Translations under genes and position numbers: made by a program | From: Osmia lignaria lignaria | Taxonomy: Eukaryota; Arthropoda; Insecta; Hymenoptera; Megachilidae | Reading direction: 5' to 3' | Length of the DNA stretch: 64,000 nt | NCBI RefSeq assembly: GCF_051020975.1 | Contig: NW_027478168.1 | Location: 2,294,001-2,358,000, forward strand | Notes under the pieces: model-generated | The model's database searches: none | The model's input: the letters and a program-made list of their open reading frames with translations, nothing else | Told to the model about the DNA's origin: nothing | Part shown: positions 12,727 through 24,664 of the stretch, piece by piece | Position numbering within the stretch: the first letter of the stretch is position 1 | How the letters are laid out: each line of letters opens with the position of its first letter

Positions 12727-13225
12727 AGCTCGCTTCGTTTCCGAGATATTTGCAGATTTATCTCAAGGGAAGGGGCCTGACGGACATATTTCGAGATATT
12801 TCTTCTTCTTGTTGTTCTTCTTCTGCACAGCTAAGCTGGAAGTGGCATTTGCGGCTCGCACTAGTGCAGAGTTATCTCAAAGAAAGGGGCCACGGTGTTT
12901 CTGTATCTCTATTATGTTGGTGCGGCTTCGGAACTTTTAAATATCTTGATATATCTCGGGGACTACGCATCTGATCAAAAAATATCATAGAACATAAAAA
13001 GTAGGAAACTTAATTCTCTACAAAAAAGGTCTCTTAACATTTTGCCATAGCTCTCTTCGTTTCCGAGATATTTGCAAATTTATCTCAAGGGAAGGGGCCT
13101 GACGGACATATTTCGAGATATTTCTTCTTCTTGTTGTTCTTCTTCTGCACAGCTAAGCTGGAAGTGGCATTTGCAGCGCGCAATAGTGCAGAGTTATCTC
13201 AAAGAAAGGGGCCACGGTGTTTCTG

Positions 13226-14247
13226 TATCTCTATTATGTTGGTGCGGCTTCGGAACTTTTAAATATCTTGATATATCTCGAGAACTACGCATCTGATCAA
13301 AAAATATCATACTACATAAAAAGTAGGAAACTTTATTCTCTACAAGAAAGGTCTCTAAACATTTTGCCATAGCTCGCTTCGTTTCCGAGATATTTGCAGA
13401 TTTATCTCAAGGGAAGGGGCCTGACGGACATATTTCGAGATATTTCTTCTTCTTGTTGTTCTTCTTCTGCACAGCTAAGCTGGAAGTGGCATTTGCAGCT
13501 CGCAATAGTGCAGAGTTATCTCAAAGAGAGGGGCCACGGTATTTCTGTATCTCTATTATGTTGGTGCGGCTTCGGAACTTTTAAATATCTTGATATATCT
13601 CGAGAACTACGCATCTGATCAAAAAATATCATACTACATAAAAAGTGGGAAACTTAATTCTCTACAAGAAAGGTCTCTAAACATTTTGCCATAGCTCGCT
13701 TCGTTTCCGAGATATTTGCAGATTTATCTCAACGGAAGGGGCCTGACGGACATATTTCTAGATATTTCTTCTTCTTGTTGTTCTTCTTCTGCACAGCTAA
13801 GCTGGAAGTGGCATTTGCAGCTCACAATAGTGCAGAGTTATCTCAAAGAGAGGGGCCACGGTGTTTCTGTATCTCTATTATGTTGGTGCGGCTTCGGAAC
13901 TTTTAAATATCTTGATATATCTCGAGAACTACGCATCTGATCAAAAAATATCATAGAAGATAAATAGTAGGAAACTTAATTCTCTACAAAAAAGGTCTCT
14001 CAACATTTTGCCATAGCTCGCTTCGTTTCCGAGATATTTGCAGATTCAGCTCAAAGGAACGGGCCTGACGGACATATTTCGAGATATTTCTTCTTTTTGT
14101 TGTTCTTCCTCTGCACAGCTAAGCTGGAAGTGGCATTTGCAGCTCGCAATAGTGCAGAGTTATCTCAAAGAACGGGGCCACGGTGTTTCTGTATCTCTAT
14201 TATGTTGGTGCGGCTTCGGAACTTTTAAATATCTCGATATATCTCGA
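13226..14247 (+). repeat. Older duplicated segment D, copy 1
   Basis: Matches 15158-16179 at a shift of 1932 bp. Shared variants are CATACTACATAAAAAG, AACTTTATTCTC, ACAAGAAAGGTCTC, CTCAACGGAAGG, TTTCTAGATATT, AGAAGATAAATAGTAGG, GTCTCTCAAC and GATTCAGCTCAAAGG. I noticed about eight differences over roughly 1.0 kb, so this copy pair is older than those in the right half. Confidence 0.82.
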
Positions 14248-15157
14248 AAACTACGCTTCTGAACAAAAAATATCAGAGAACGTAAATTGTAGGAAACATA
14301 ATTCTCTACAAAAAAGGTCTCTTAACATTTTGCCATAGCTCGCTTCGTTTCCGAGATATTTGCATATTTATCTCAAGGGATGGGTCCTGACGGACATATT
14401 TCGAGATATTTCTTCTTCTTGTTGTTCTTCTTCTGCACAGCTAAGCTGGAAGTGGCATTTGCAGCGCGCAATAGTGCAGAGTTATCTCAAAGAAAGGGGC
14501 CACGGTGTTTCTGTATCTCTATTATGTTGGTGCGGCTTCGGAACTTTTAAATATCTCGATATATCTCGAAAACTACGCTTCTGATCAAAAAATATCATAG
14601 AAGGTAAATTGTCGAAAACATAATTCTCTACAAAAAAGGTCTCTTAACATTTTGCCATAGCTCGCTTCGTTTCCGAGACATTTGCAGATTTATCTCAAGG
14701 GAAGGGGCCTGACGGACATATTTCGAGATATTTCTTCTTCTTGTTGTTCTTCTTCTGCACAGCTAAGCTGGAAGTGGCATTTGCAGCTCGCAATAGTGCA
14801 GAGTTATCTCAAAGAAAGGGGCCACGGTGTTTCTGTATCTCTATTATGTTGGTGCGGCTTCGGAACTTTTAAATATCTTGATATATCTCGCGAACTACGC
14901 ATCTGATCAAAAAATATCATAGAACATAAATAGTAGGAAACTTAATTCTCTAGAAAAAAGGTCTCTCAACATTTTGCCATAGCTCGCTTCGTTTCCGAGA
15001 TATTTGCATATTTATCTCAAGGGAAGGGGCCTAACGGACATATTTCGAGATATTTCTTCTTCTTGTTGTTCTTCTTCTGCACAGCTAAGCTGGAAGTGGC
15101 ATTTGCAGCTCGCAATAGTGCAGAGTTATCTCAAAGAAAGGGGCCACGGTGTTTCTG

Positions 15158-16179
15158 CATCTCTATTATGTTGGTGCGGCTTCGGAACTTTTAAATATCT
15201 TGATATATCTCGAGAACTACGCATCTGATCAAAAAATATCATACTACATAAAAAGTAGGAAACTTTATTCTCTACAAGAAAGGTCTCTAAACATTTTGCC
15301 ATAGCTCGCTTCGTTTCCGAGATATTTGCAGATTTATCTCAAGGGAAGGGGCCTGACGGACATATTTCGAGATATTTCTTCTTCTTGTTGTTCTTCTTCT
15401 GCACAGCTAAGCTGGAAGTAGCATTTGCAGCTCGCAATAGTGCAGAGTTATCTCAAAGAGAGGGGCCACGGTATTTCTGTATCTCTATTATGTTGGTGCG
15501 GCTTCGGAACTTTTAAATATCTTGATATATCTCGAGAACTACGCATCTGATCAAAAAATATCATACTACATAAAAAGTAGGAAACTTAATTCTCTACAAG
15601 AAAGCTCTCTAAACATTTTGCCATAGCTCGCTTCGTTTCCGAGATATTTGCAGATTTATCTCAACGGAAGGGGCCAGACGGACATATTTCTAGATATTTC
15701 TTCTTCTTGTTGTTCTTCTTCTGCACAGCTAAGCTGGAAGTGGCATTTGCAGCTCGCAATAGTGCAGAGTTATCTCAAAGAGAGGGGCCACGGTGTTTCT
15801 GTATCTCTATTATGTTGGTGCGGCTTCGGAACTTTTAAATATCTTGATATATCTCGAGAACTACGCATCTGATCAAAAAATATCATAGAAGATAAATAGT
15901 AGGAAACTTAATTCTCTACAAAAAAGGTCTCTCAACATTTTGCCATAGCTCGCTTCGTTTCCGAGATATTTGCAGATTCAGCTCAAAGGAACGGGCCTGA
16001 CGGACATATTTCGAGATATTTCTTCTTCTTGTTGTTCTTCCTCTGCACAGCTAAGCTGGAAGTGGCATTTGCAGCTCGCAATAGTGCAGAGTTATCTCAA
16101 AGAAAGGGGCCACGGTGTTTCTGTATCTCTATTATGTTGGTGCGGCTTCGGAACTTTTAAATATCTCGATATATCTCGA
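15158..16179 (+). repeat. Older duplicated segment D, copy 2
   Basis: Second copy of 13226-14247. Private changes include GAAGTAGCATTTG in monomer 15326 (a stop in the forward frame), CCAGACGG in monomer 15648, and CTTCTAATC near the end, where the sequence passes into a segment matching 9602-10018. Confidence 0.82.
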
Positions 16180-16737
16180 AAACTACGCTTCTAATCAAAA
16201 AATATCATAGAACATAAATTGTAGGAAACATAATTCTCTACAAAAAAGGTCTCTTAACATTTTGCCATAGCTCGCGTCGTTTCCGAGATATTTGCAGATA
16301 TATCTCATGGGAAGGGGCCTGACGGACATATTTCCAGATATTTCTTCTTCTTGTTGTTCTTCTTCTGCACAGCTAAGCTGGAAGTGGCATTTACAGCTCG
16401 CATTAGTGCAGAGATATCTCAAAGAAAGGGGCCACGGTGTTTCTGTATCTCTATTATGTTGGTGCGGCTTCGGAACTTTTAAATATCTCGATATATCTCG
16501 AAAACTACGCTTCTGATCAAAAAATATCGTAGAACATAAACTGTAGAAAACATAATTCTCTACAAAAAAGGTCTCTTAACATTTTGCCATAGCTCGCTTC
16601 GTTTCCGAGATATTTGCAGATATATCTCAAGGGAAGGGGCCTGACGGACATATTTCGAGATATTTCTTCTTCTTGTTGTTCTTCTTCTGCACAGCTAAGC
16701 TGGAAGTGGCATTTACAGCTCGCAATAGTGCAGAGTT

Positions 16738-19041
16738 ATCTCAAAGAAAGGGGCCACGGTGTTTCTGTATCTCTATTATGTTTTTGCGGCTTCGGAACTT
16801 TTAAATATCTTGATATATCTCGGGAACTACGCATCTGATCAAAAAATATCATAGAACATAAAAAGTAGGAAACTTAATTCTCTACAAAAAAGGTCTCTTA
16901 ACATTTTGCCATAGTTCTCTTCGTTTCCGAGATATTTGCAGATTTATCTCAAGGGAAGGGGCCTGACGGACATATTTCGAGATATTTCTTCTTCCTGTTG
17001 TTCTTCTTCTGCACAGCTAAGCTGGAAGTGGCATTTGCAGCGCCCAATATTGCAGAGTTATCTCAAGGAAAGGGGCCACGGTGTTTCTGTATCTCTATTA
17101 TGTTGGTGCGGCTTCGGAACTTTTAAATATCTTGATATATCTCGAGAACTACGCATCTGATCAAAAAATATCATAGAACATAAAAAGTAGGAAACTTAAT
17201 TCTCAACAAAAAAGGTCTCTTAACATTTTCCCATAGCTGGCATCGTTTCCGAGATATTTGCAGATATATCTCAAGGGAAGGGGCCTGACGGACATATTTC
17301 GAGATATTTCTTCTTCTTGTTGTTCTTCTTCTGCACAGCTAAGCTGGAAGTGGCATTTACAGCTCGCAATAGTGCAGAGTTATCTCAAAGAAAGGGGCCA
17401 CGGTGTTTCTGTATCTCTATTATGTTTTTGCGGCTTCGGAACTTTTAAATATCTTGATATATCTCGGGAACTACGCATCTGATCAAAAAATATCATAGAA
17501 CATAAAAAGTAGGAAACTTAATTCTCTACAAAAAAGGTCTCTTAACATTTTGCCATAGTTCTCTTCGTTTCCGAGATATTTGCAGATTTATCTCAAGGGA
17601 AGGGGCCTGACGGACATATTTCGAGATATTTCTTCTTCTTGTTGTTCTTCTTCTGCACAGCTAAGCTGGAAGTGGCATTTGCAGCGCCCAATATTGCAGA
17701 GTTATCTCAAGGAAAGGGGCCACGGTGTTTCTGTATCTCTATTATGTTGGTGCGGCTTCGGAACTTTTAAATATCTTGATATATCTCGAGAACTACGCAT
17801 CTGATCAAAAAATATCATAGAACATAAAAAGTAGGAAACTTAATTCTCAACAAAAAAGGTCTCTTAACATTTTCCCATAGCTGGCATCGTTTCCGAGATA
17901 TTTGCAGATTTAGCTCAAGGGAAGGGGCCTGACGGACATATTCCGAGATATTTCTTCTTCTTGTTGTTCTTCTTCTGGACAGCTATGCTGGAAGTGGCAT
18001 TTGCGGCTCGCACTAGTGCAGAGTTATCTCAAAGAAAGGGGCCACGGTGTTTCTGTATCTCAATTATGTTGGTGCGGCTTCGGAACTTTTAAATATCTCG
18101 ATATATCTCGAAAACTACGCTTCTGATCAAAAAATATCTAAGAACATAAATTGTAGGAAACATAATTCTCTACAAAAAAGGTCTCTTAACATTTTGAAAT
18201 AGCTCGGTTCGTTTCCGAGATATTTGCAGATATATCTCAAGGGAAGGGGCCTGACGGACATATTTCGAGATATTTCTTCTTCTTGTTGTTCTTCCTCTGC
18301 ACAGCTAAGCTGGAAGTGGCATTTACAGCTCGCAATAGTGCAGAGTTATCTCAAAGAAAGGGGCCACGGTGTTTCTGTATCTCTATTATGTTGGTGCGGC
18401 TTCGGAACTTTTAAATATCTTGATATATCTCGGAAACTACGCATCTGATCAAAAAATATCATAGAACATAAAAAGTAGGAAACTTAATTCTCTACAAAAA
18501 AGGTCTCTTAACATTTTGCCATAGTTCTCTTCGTTTCCGAGATATTTGCAGATTTATCTCAAGGGAAGGGGCCTGACGGACATATTTCGAGATATTTCTT
18601 CTTCTTGTTGTTCTTCTTCTGCACAGCTAAGCTGGAAGTGGCATTTGCAGCGCCCAATATTGCAGAGTTATCTCAAGGAAAGGGGCCACGGTGTTTCTGT
18701 ATCTCTATTATGTTGGTGCGGCTTCGGAACTTTTAAATATCTTGATATATCTCGAGAACTACGCATCTGATCAAAAAATATCATAGAACATAAAAAGTAG
18801 GAAACTTAATTCTCAACAAAAAAGGTCTCTTAACATTTTCCCATAGCTGGCATCGTTTCCGAGATATTTGCAGATTTAGCTCAAGGGAAGGGGCCTGACG
18901 GACATATTCCGAGATATTTCTTCTTCTTGTTGTTCTTCTTCTGGACAGCTATGCTGGAAGTGGCATTTGCGGCTCGCACTAGTGCAGAGTTATCTCAAAG
19001 AAAGGGGCCACGGTGTTTCTGTATCTCAATTATGTTGGTGC
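16738..19041 (+). repeat. 2.3-kb duplicated block, copy 2
   Basis: Second copy of 9976-12279. The right edge is sharp: at 19042 the sequence switches from TGCGGCTTCGGAAC to TGCAGCTTCGAAGC and then follows a segment that also occurs at 27737-27869. This is a recombination junction inside a monomer. Confidence 0.88.
17470..19041 (+). repeat. 966-bp trimer repeat, second locus (truncated)
   Basis: Same three-monomer pattern as at 10708-12726 (monomers 17580, 17902, 18224, then 18546, 18868). The second unit is cut off at 19041 by the junction that ends the 2.3-kb block. Confidence 0.85.
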
Positions 19042-20644
19042 AGCTTCGAAGCTTTTAAATATCTTGATATATCTCGAGAACTACGCATCTGATCAAAAAA
19101 TATCATAGAACATAAATTGTAGGGAACATAATTCTCTACAAAAAAGGTATCTTAACGTGTTGCCATAGCTTGCTTCGTTTCCGAGATATTTGCAGATATA
19201 TCTCAAGGGAAGGGGCCTGACGGACATATTTCGAGATATTTCTTCTTCTTGTTGTTCTTCTTCTGCACAGCTAAGCTGGAAGTGGCATTTACAGCTCTTA
19301 ATAGTGGAAAGTTATCTCAAAGAAAGGGGCCACGGTGTTTCTGTATCTCTATTATGTTGGTGCGGCTTCGGAACTTCTAAATATCTTGATATATCTCGAG
19401 AACTACGCATCTGATCAAAAAATATCATAGAACATAAAAAGTAGGAAACTTAATTCCCTACAAAAAAGGTCTCTTAACATTTTGCCATAGCTCTCTTCGT
19501 TTCCGAGATATTTGCAGATTTATCTCAAGGGAAGGGGCCTGACGGACATATTTCGAGATATTTCTTCTTCTTGTTGTTCTTCTTCTGCACAGCTGAGCTG
19601 GAAGTGGCATTTGCAGCTCGCAATAGTGCAGAGTTATCTCAAAGAAAGGGGCCACGGTGTTTCTGTATCTCTATTATGTTGCTGCGGCTTCGGAACTTTT
19701 AAATATCTTGATATATCTCGAGAACTGCCCATCTGATCAAAAAATATCATAGAAGATAAAAAGTAGGAACCTTAATTCTCTACAAAAAAGGTCTCTTAAC
19801 ATTTTGCCATAGCTCGCTTCGTTTCCGAGATATTTGCAGATTTATCTCAAGGGAAGGGGCCTGACGGACATATTACGAGATATTTCTTCTTCTTGTTGTT
19901 CTTCCTCTGCACAGCTAAGCTGGAAGTGGCATTTACAGCTCGCAATAGTGGAAAGTTATCTCAAAGAAAGGGGCCACGGTGTTTCTGTATCTCTATTATG
20001 TTGCTGCGGCATCGGAACTTTTAAATATCTTGATATATCTCGAGAACTGCGCATCTGATCAAAAAATATCATAGAACATAGAAAGTAGGAAACTTAATTC
20101 TCTACAAAAAAGGTCTCTTAACATTTTGCCATAGCTCGCTTCGTTTCCGAGATATTTGCAGATTTATCTCAAGGGAAGGGGCCTGACGGACATATTTCGA
20201 GATATTTCTTCTTCTTGTTGTTCTTCTTCTGCACAGCTAAGCTGGAAGTGGCATTTACAGCTCGCAATAGTGCAGAGTTATCTCAAAGAAAGGGGCCACG
20301 GTGTTTCTGTATCTCTATTATGTTGGTGCGGCTTCGGAACTTTTATATATCTTGATATATCTCGAGAACTACGCATCTGATCAAAAAATATCATAGAACA
20401 TAAATAGTAGGAAACTTAATTTCCTACAAAAAAGATCTCTTACTATTTTGCCATAGCTCGCATTGTTTCCGAGCTATTTGCAGATTTAGCTCAAGGGAAG
20501 GGGCCTGACGGACATATTTCGAGATATTTCTTCTTCTTGTTGTTCTTCTTCTGCACAGCTAAGCTGGAAGTGGCATTTGCAGCTCGCAATAGTGCAGAGT
20601 TATCTCAAAGAAAGGGGCCACGGTGTTTCTGTATCTCTATTATG

Positions 20645-21365
20645 TTGGTGCGGCTTCGGAACTTTTAAATATCTTGATATATCTCGAGAACTACGCATCT
20701 GATCAAAAAATATGATAGAACATAAAAAGTAGGAAACTTAATTCTCTACAAAAAAGGTCTCTTAACATTTTGCCATAGCTCGCTTCGTTTCCGAGATATT
20801 TGCAGATTTATCTCAAGGGAAGGGGCCTTACGGACATATTTAGAGATATTTCTTCTTCTTGTTGTTCTTCTTCTGCACAGCTAAGCTGGAAGTGGCATTT
20901 GCAGCTCGCAATAGTGCAGAGTTATCTCAAAGAAAGGGGCCACGGTGTTTCTGTATCTCTATTATGTTGGTGCGGCTTCGGAACTTTTAAATATCTCGAT
21001 ATATCTCGAGAATTACGCATCTGATCAAAAAATATCATAGAACATAAAAAGTAGGAAACTTAATTCTCTACAAATAAGGTCTCTTAACATTTTGCCATAG
21101 CTCGCTTCGTTTCCGAGATATTTGCAGATTTACCTCAAGGGAAGGGGCCTGACGGACATATTTCGAGATATTTCTTCTTCTTGTTGTTCTTCTTCTGCAC
21201 AGCTAAGCTGGAAGTGGCATTTACAGCTCGCAATAGTGGAAAGTTATCTCAAAGAAAGGGGCCACGGTGTTTCTGTATCTCTATTATGTTGCTGCGGCAT
21301 CGGAACTTTTAAATATCTTGATATATCTCGAGAACTGCGCATCTGATCAAAAAATATCATAGAAC
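20645..21365 (+). repeat. Duplicated segment E, copy 1 (4-monomer shift)
   Basis: Matches 21933-22653 at a shift of 1288 bp, sharing AATATGATAG, CCTTACGG, ATTTAGAG, ACAAATAAGGTC and the GTGGAAAG/CTGCGGCATCGG monomer. Differences include GAATTACGC, TTTACCTC and GTGGGATTT. The monomer order at 26919-27787 is a further relative at a shift of about 6119. Confidence 0.78.
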
Positions 21366-21932
21366 ATTGAAAGTAGGAAACTTAATTCTCTACAAAAAAG
21401 GTCTCTCAACATTTTGCCATAGCTCGCTTCGTTTCCGAGATATTTGCAGATTTATCTCAAGGGAAGGGGCCTGACGGACATATTTCGAGATATTTCTTCT
21501 TCTTGTTGTTCTTCCTCTGCACAGATAAGCTGGAAGTGGCATTTGCAGCTCGCAATAGTGCAGAGTTATCTCAAAGAAGGGGGCCACGGTGTTTCTGTAT
21601 CTCTATTATGTTGGTGCAGCTTCGAAGCTTTTAAATATCTTGATATATCTCGAGAACTACGCATCTGATCAAAAAATATCATAGAACATAAAAAGTAGGA
21701 AACTTAATTCTCTACAAAAAAGGTCTCTTAACATTTTGCCACAGCTCGCTTCGTTTCCGAGATATTTGCAGATTTATCTCAAGGGAAGGGGCCTGACGGA
21801 CATATTTCGAGATATTTCTTCTTCTTGTTGTTCTCCTTCTGCACAGCTAAGCTGGAAGTGGCATTTGCAGCTCGCAATAGTGCAGAGTTATCTCAAAGAA
21901 AGGGGCCACGGTGTTTCTGTATCTCTATTATG

Positions 21933-22653
21933 GTGGTGCGGCTTCGGAACTTTTAAATATCTTGATATATCTCGAGAACTACGCATCTGATCAAAAAATA
22001 TGATAGAACATAAAAAGTAGGAAACTTAATTCTCTACAAAAAAGGTCTCTTAACATTTTGCCATAGCTCGCTTCGTTTCCGAGATATTTGCAGATTTATC
22101 TCAAGGGAAGGGGCCTTACGGACATATTTAGAGATATTTCTTCTTCTTGTTGTTCTTCTTCTGCACAGCTAAGCTGGAAGTGGCATTTGCAGCTCGCAAT
22201 AGTGCAGAGTTATCTCAAAGAAAGGGGCCACGGTGTTTCTGTATCTCTATTATGTTGGTGCGGCTTCGGAACTTTTAAATATCTCGATATATCTCGAGAA
22301 CTACGCATCTGATCAAAAAATATCATAGAACATAAAAAGTAGGAAACTTAATTCTCTACAAATAAGGTCTCTTAACATTTTGCCATAGCTCGCTTCGTTT
22401 CCGAGATATTTGCAGATTTATCTCAAGGGAAGGGGCCTGACGGACATATTTCGAGATATTTCTTCTTCTTGTTGTTCTTCTTCTGCACAGCTAAGCTGGA
22501 AGTGGGATTTACAGCTCGCAATAGTGGAAAGTTATCTCAAAGAAAGGGGCCACGGTGTTTCTGTATCTCTATTATGTTGCTGCGGCATCGGAACTTTTAA
22601 ATATCTTGATATATCTCGAGAACTGCGCATCTGATCAAAAAATATCATAGAAC
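21933..22653 (+). repeat. Duplicated segment E, copy 2
   Basis: Second copy of 20645-21365, differing at about three sites noticed by eye. Confidence 0.78.
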
Positions 22654-24341
22654 ATAAAAAGTAGGAAACTTAATTCTCTACAAAAAAGGTCTCTTAACAT
22701 TTTGCCATAGCTCGCTTCGTTTCCGAGATATTTGCAGATATATCTCAAGGGAAGGGGCCTGACGGACATATTTCGAGATATTTCTTCTTCTTGTTGTTCT
22801 TCTTCTGCACAGCTAAGCTGGAAGTGGCATTTACAGCTCGCAATAGTGCAAAGTTATCTCAAAGAAAGGGGCCACGGTGTTTCTGTATCTCTATTATGTT
22901 GGTGCGGCTTCGGAACTTTTAAATATCTTGATATATCTCGAGAACTGCGCATCTGATCAAAAAATATCATAGAACATAAAAAGTAGGAAACTTAATTCTC
23001 AACAAAAAAGGTCTCTTAACATTTTGCCATAGCTCTCTTCGTTTCCGAGATATTTGCAGATTTATCTCAAGGGAAGGGGCCTGACGGACATATTTCGAGA
23101 TATTTCTTCTTCTTGTTGTTCTTCTTCTGCACAGCTAAGCTGGAAGTGGCATTTGCAGCTCGCAATAGTGCAGAGTTATCTCAAAGAAAGGGGCCACGGT
23201 GTTTCTGTATCTCTATTATGTTGGTGCGGCTTCCGAACTTTTAAATATCTTGATATATCTGGAGAACTACGCATCTGATCAAAAAATATCATAAAACATA
23301 AAAAGTAGGAAACTTAATTCTCTACAAAAAAGGTCTCTTAACATTTTGCCATAGCTCTCTTCGTTTCCGAGATATTTGCAGATTTATCTCAAGGGAAGGG
23401 GCCTGACGGACATGTTTCGAGATATTTCTTCTTCTTGTTGTTCTTCTTCTGCACAGCTAAACTGGAAGTGGCATTTCCAGCTCGCAATAGTGGAGAGTTA
23501 TCTCAAAGAAAGGGGCCACGATGTTTCTGTATCTCTATTATGTTGGTGCGGCTTCGGAACTTTTAAATATCTTGATATATCTCGAGAACTACGCATCTGA
23601 TCAAAAAATATTATAGAACATAAAAAGTAGGAAACTTAATTCTCCACAAAAAAGGTATCTTAACATTTTGCCATAGCTCGCTTCGTTTCCGAGATATTTG
23701 CAGATTTATCTCAAGGGAAGGGGCCTGACGGACATATTTCGAGATATTTCTTCTTCTTGTTGTTCTTCTTCTGCACAGCTAAACTGGAAGTGGCATTTCC
23801 AGCTCGCAATAGTGCAGAGTTATCTCAAAGAAAGGAGCCACGGTGTTTCTGTATCTCTATTATGTTGGTGCGGCTTCGGAACTTTTAAATATCTTGATAT
23901 ATCTCGAGAACTACGCATCTGATCAAACAATATCGTAGAACATAAAAAGTAGGAAACTTAATTCTCTACAAATAAAGTCTCTTAACATTTTGCCATAGCT
24001 CGCTTCGTTTCCGAGATATTTGCAGATTTATCTTAAGGGAAGGGGCCTGACGGACATATTTCGAGATATTTCTTCTTCTTGTTGTTCTTCTTCTGCACAG
24101 CTAAGCTGGAAGTGGCATTTGCGGCTCGCACTAGTGCAGCGTTATCTCAAAGAAAGGGGCCACGGTGTTTCTGTATCTCTATTATGTTGGTGCGGCTTCG
24201 GAACTTTTAAATATCTTGATATATCTCGAGAACTACGCATCTGATCAAAAAATATCATAGAACATAAAAAGTAGGAAACTTAATTCTCTACAAAAAAGGT
24301 CTCTTAACATTTTGCCATAGCTCGCTTCGTTTCCGAGATAT

Positions 24342-24664
24342 TTGCAGATTTATCTCAAAGGGAAGGGGCCTGACGGACATATTTCGAGATATTTCTTCTT
24401 CTTGTTGTTCTTCTTCTGCACAGCTAAGCTGGAAGTGGCATTTACAGCTCGCAATAGTGGAAAGTTATCTCAAAGAAAGGGGCCACGGTGTTTCTGTATC
24501 TCTATTATGTTGCTGCGGCATCGGAACTTTTAAATATCTTGATATATCTCGAGAACTGCGCATCTGATCAAAAAATATCATAGAACATAGAAAGTAGGAA
24601 ACTTAATTCTCTACAAAAAAGGTCTCTTAACATTTTGCCATAGCTCGCTTCGTTTCCGAGATAT
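24342..24664 (+). repeat. 323-bp monomer (1-bp insertion)
   Basis: An extra A in CTCAAAGGGAAGG near 24355-24360 shifts the unit length and breaks the short forward frame. Monomer 29817 has the same insertion, although the two units differ elsewhere. Confidence 0.85.
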
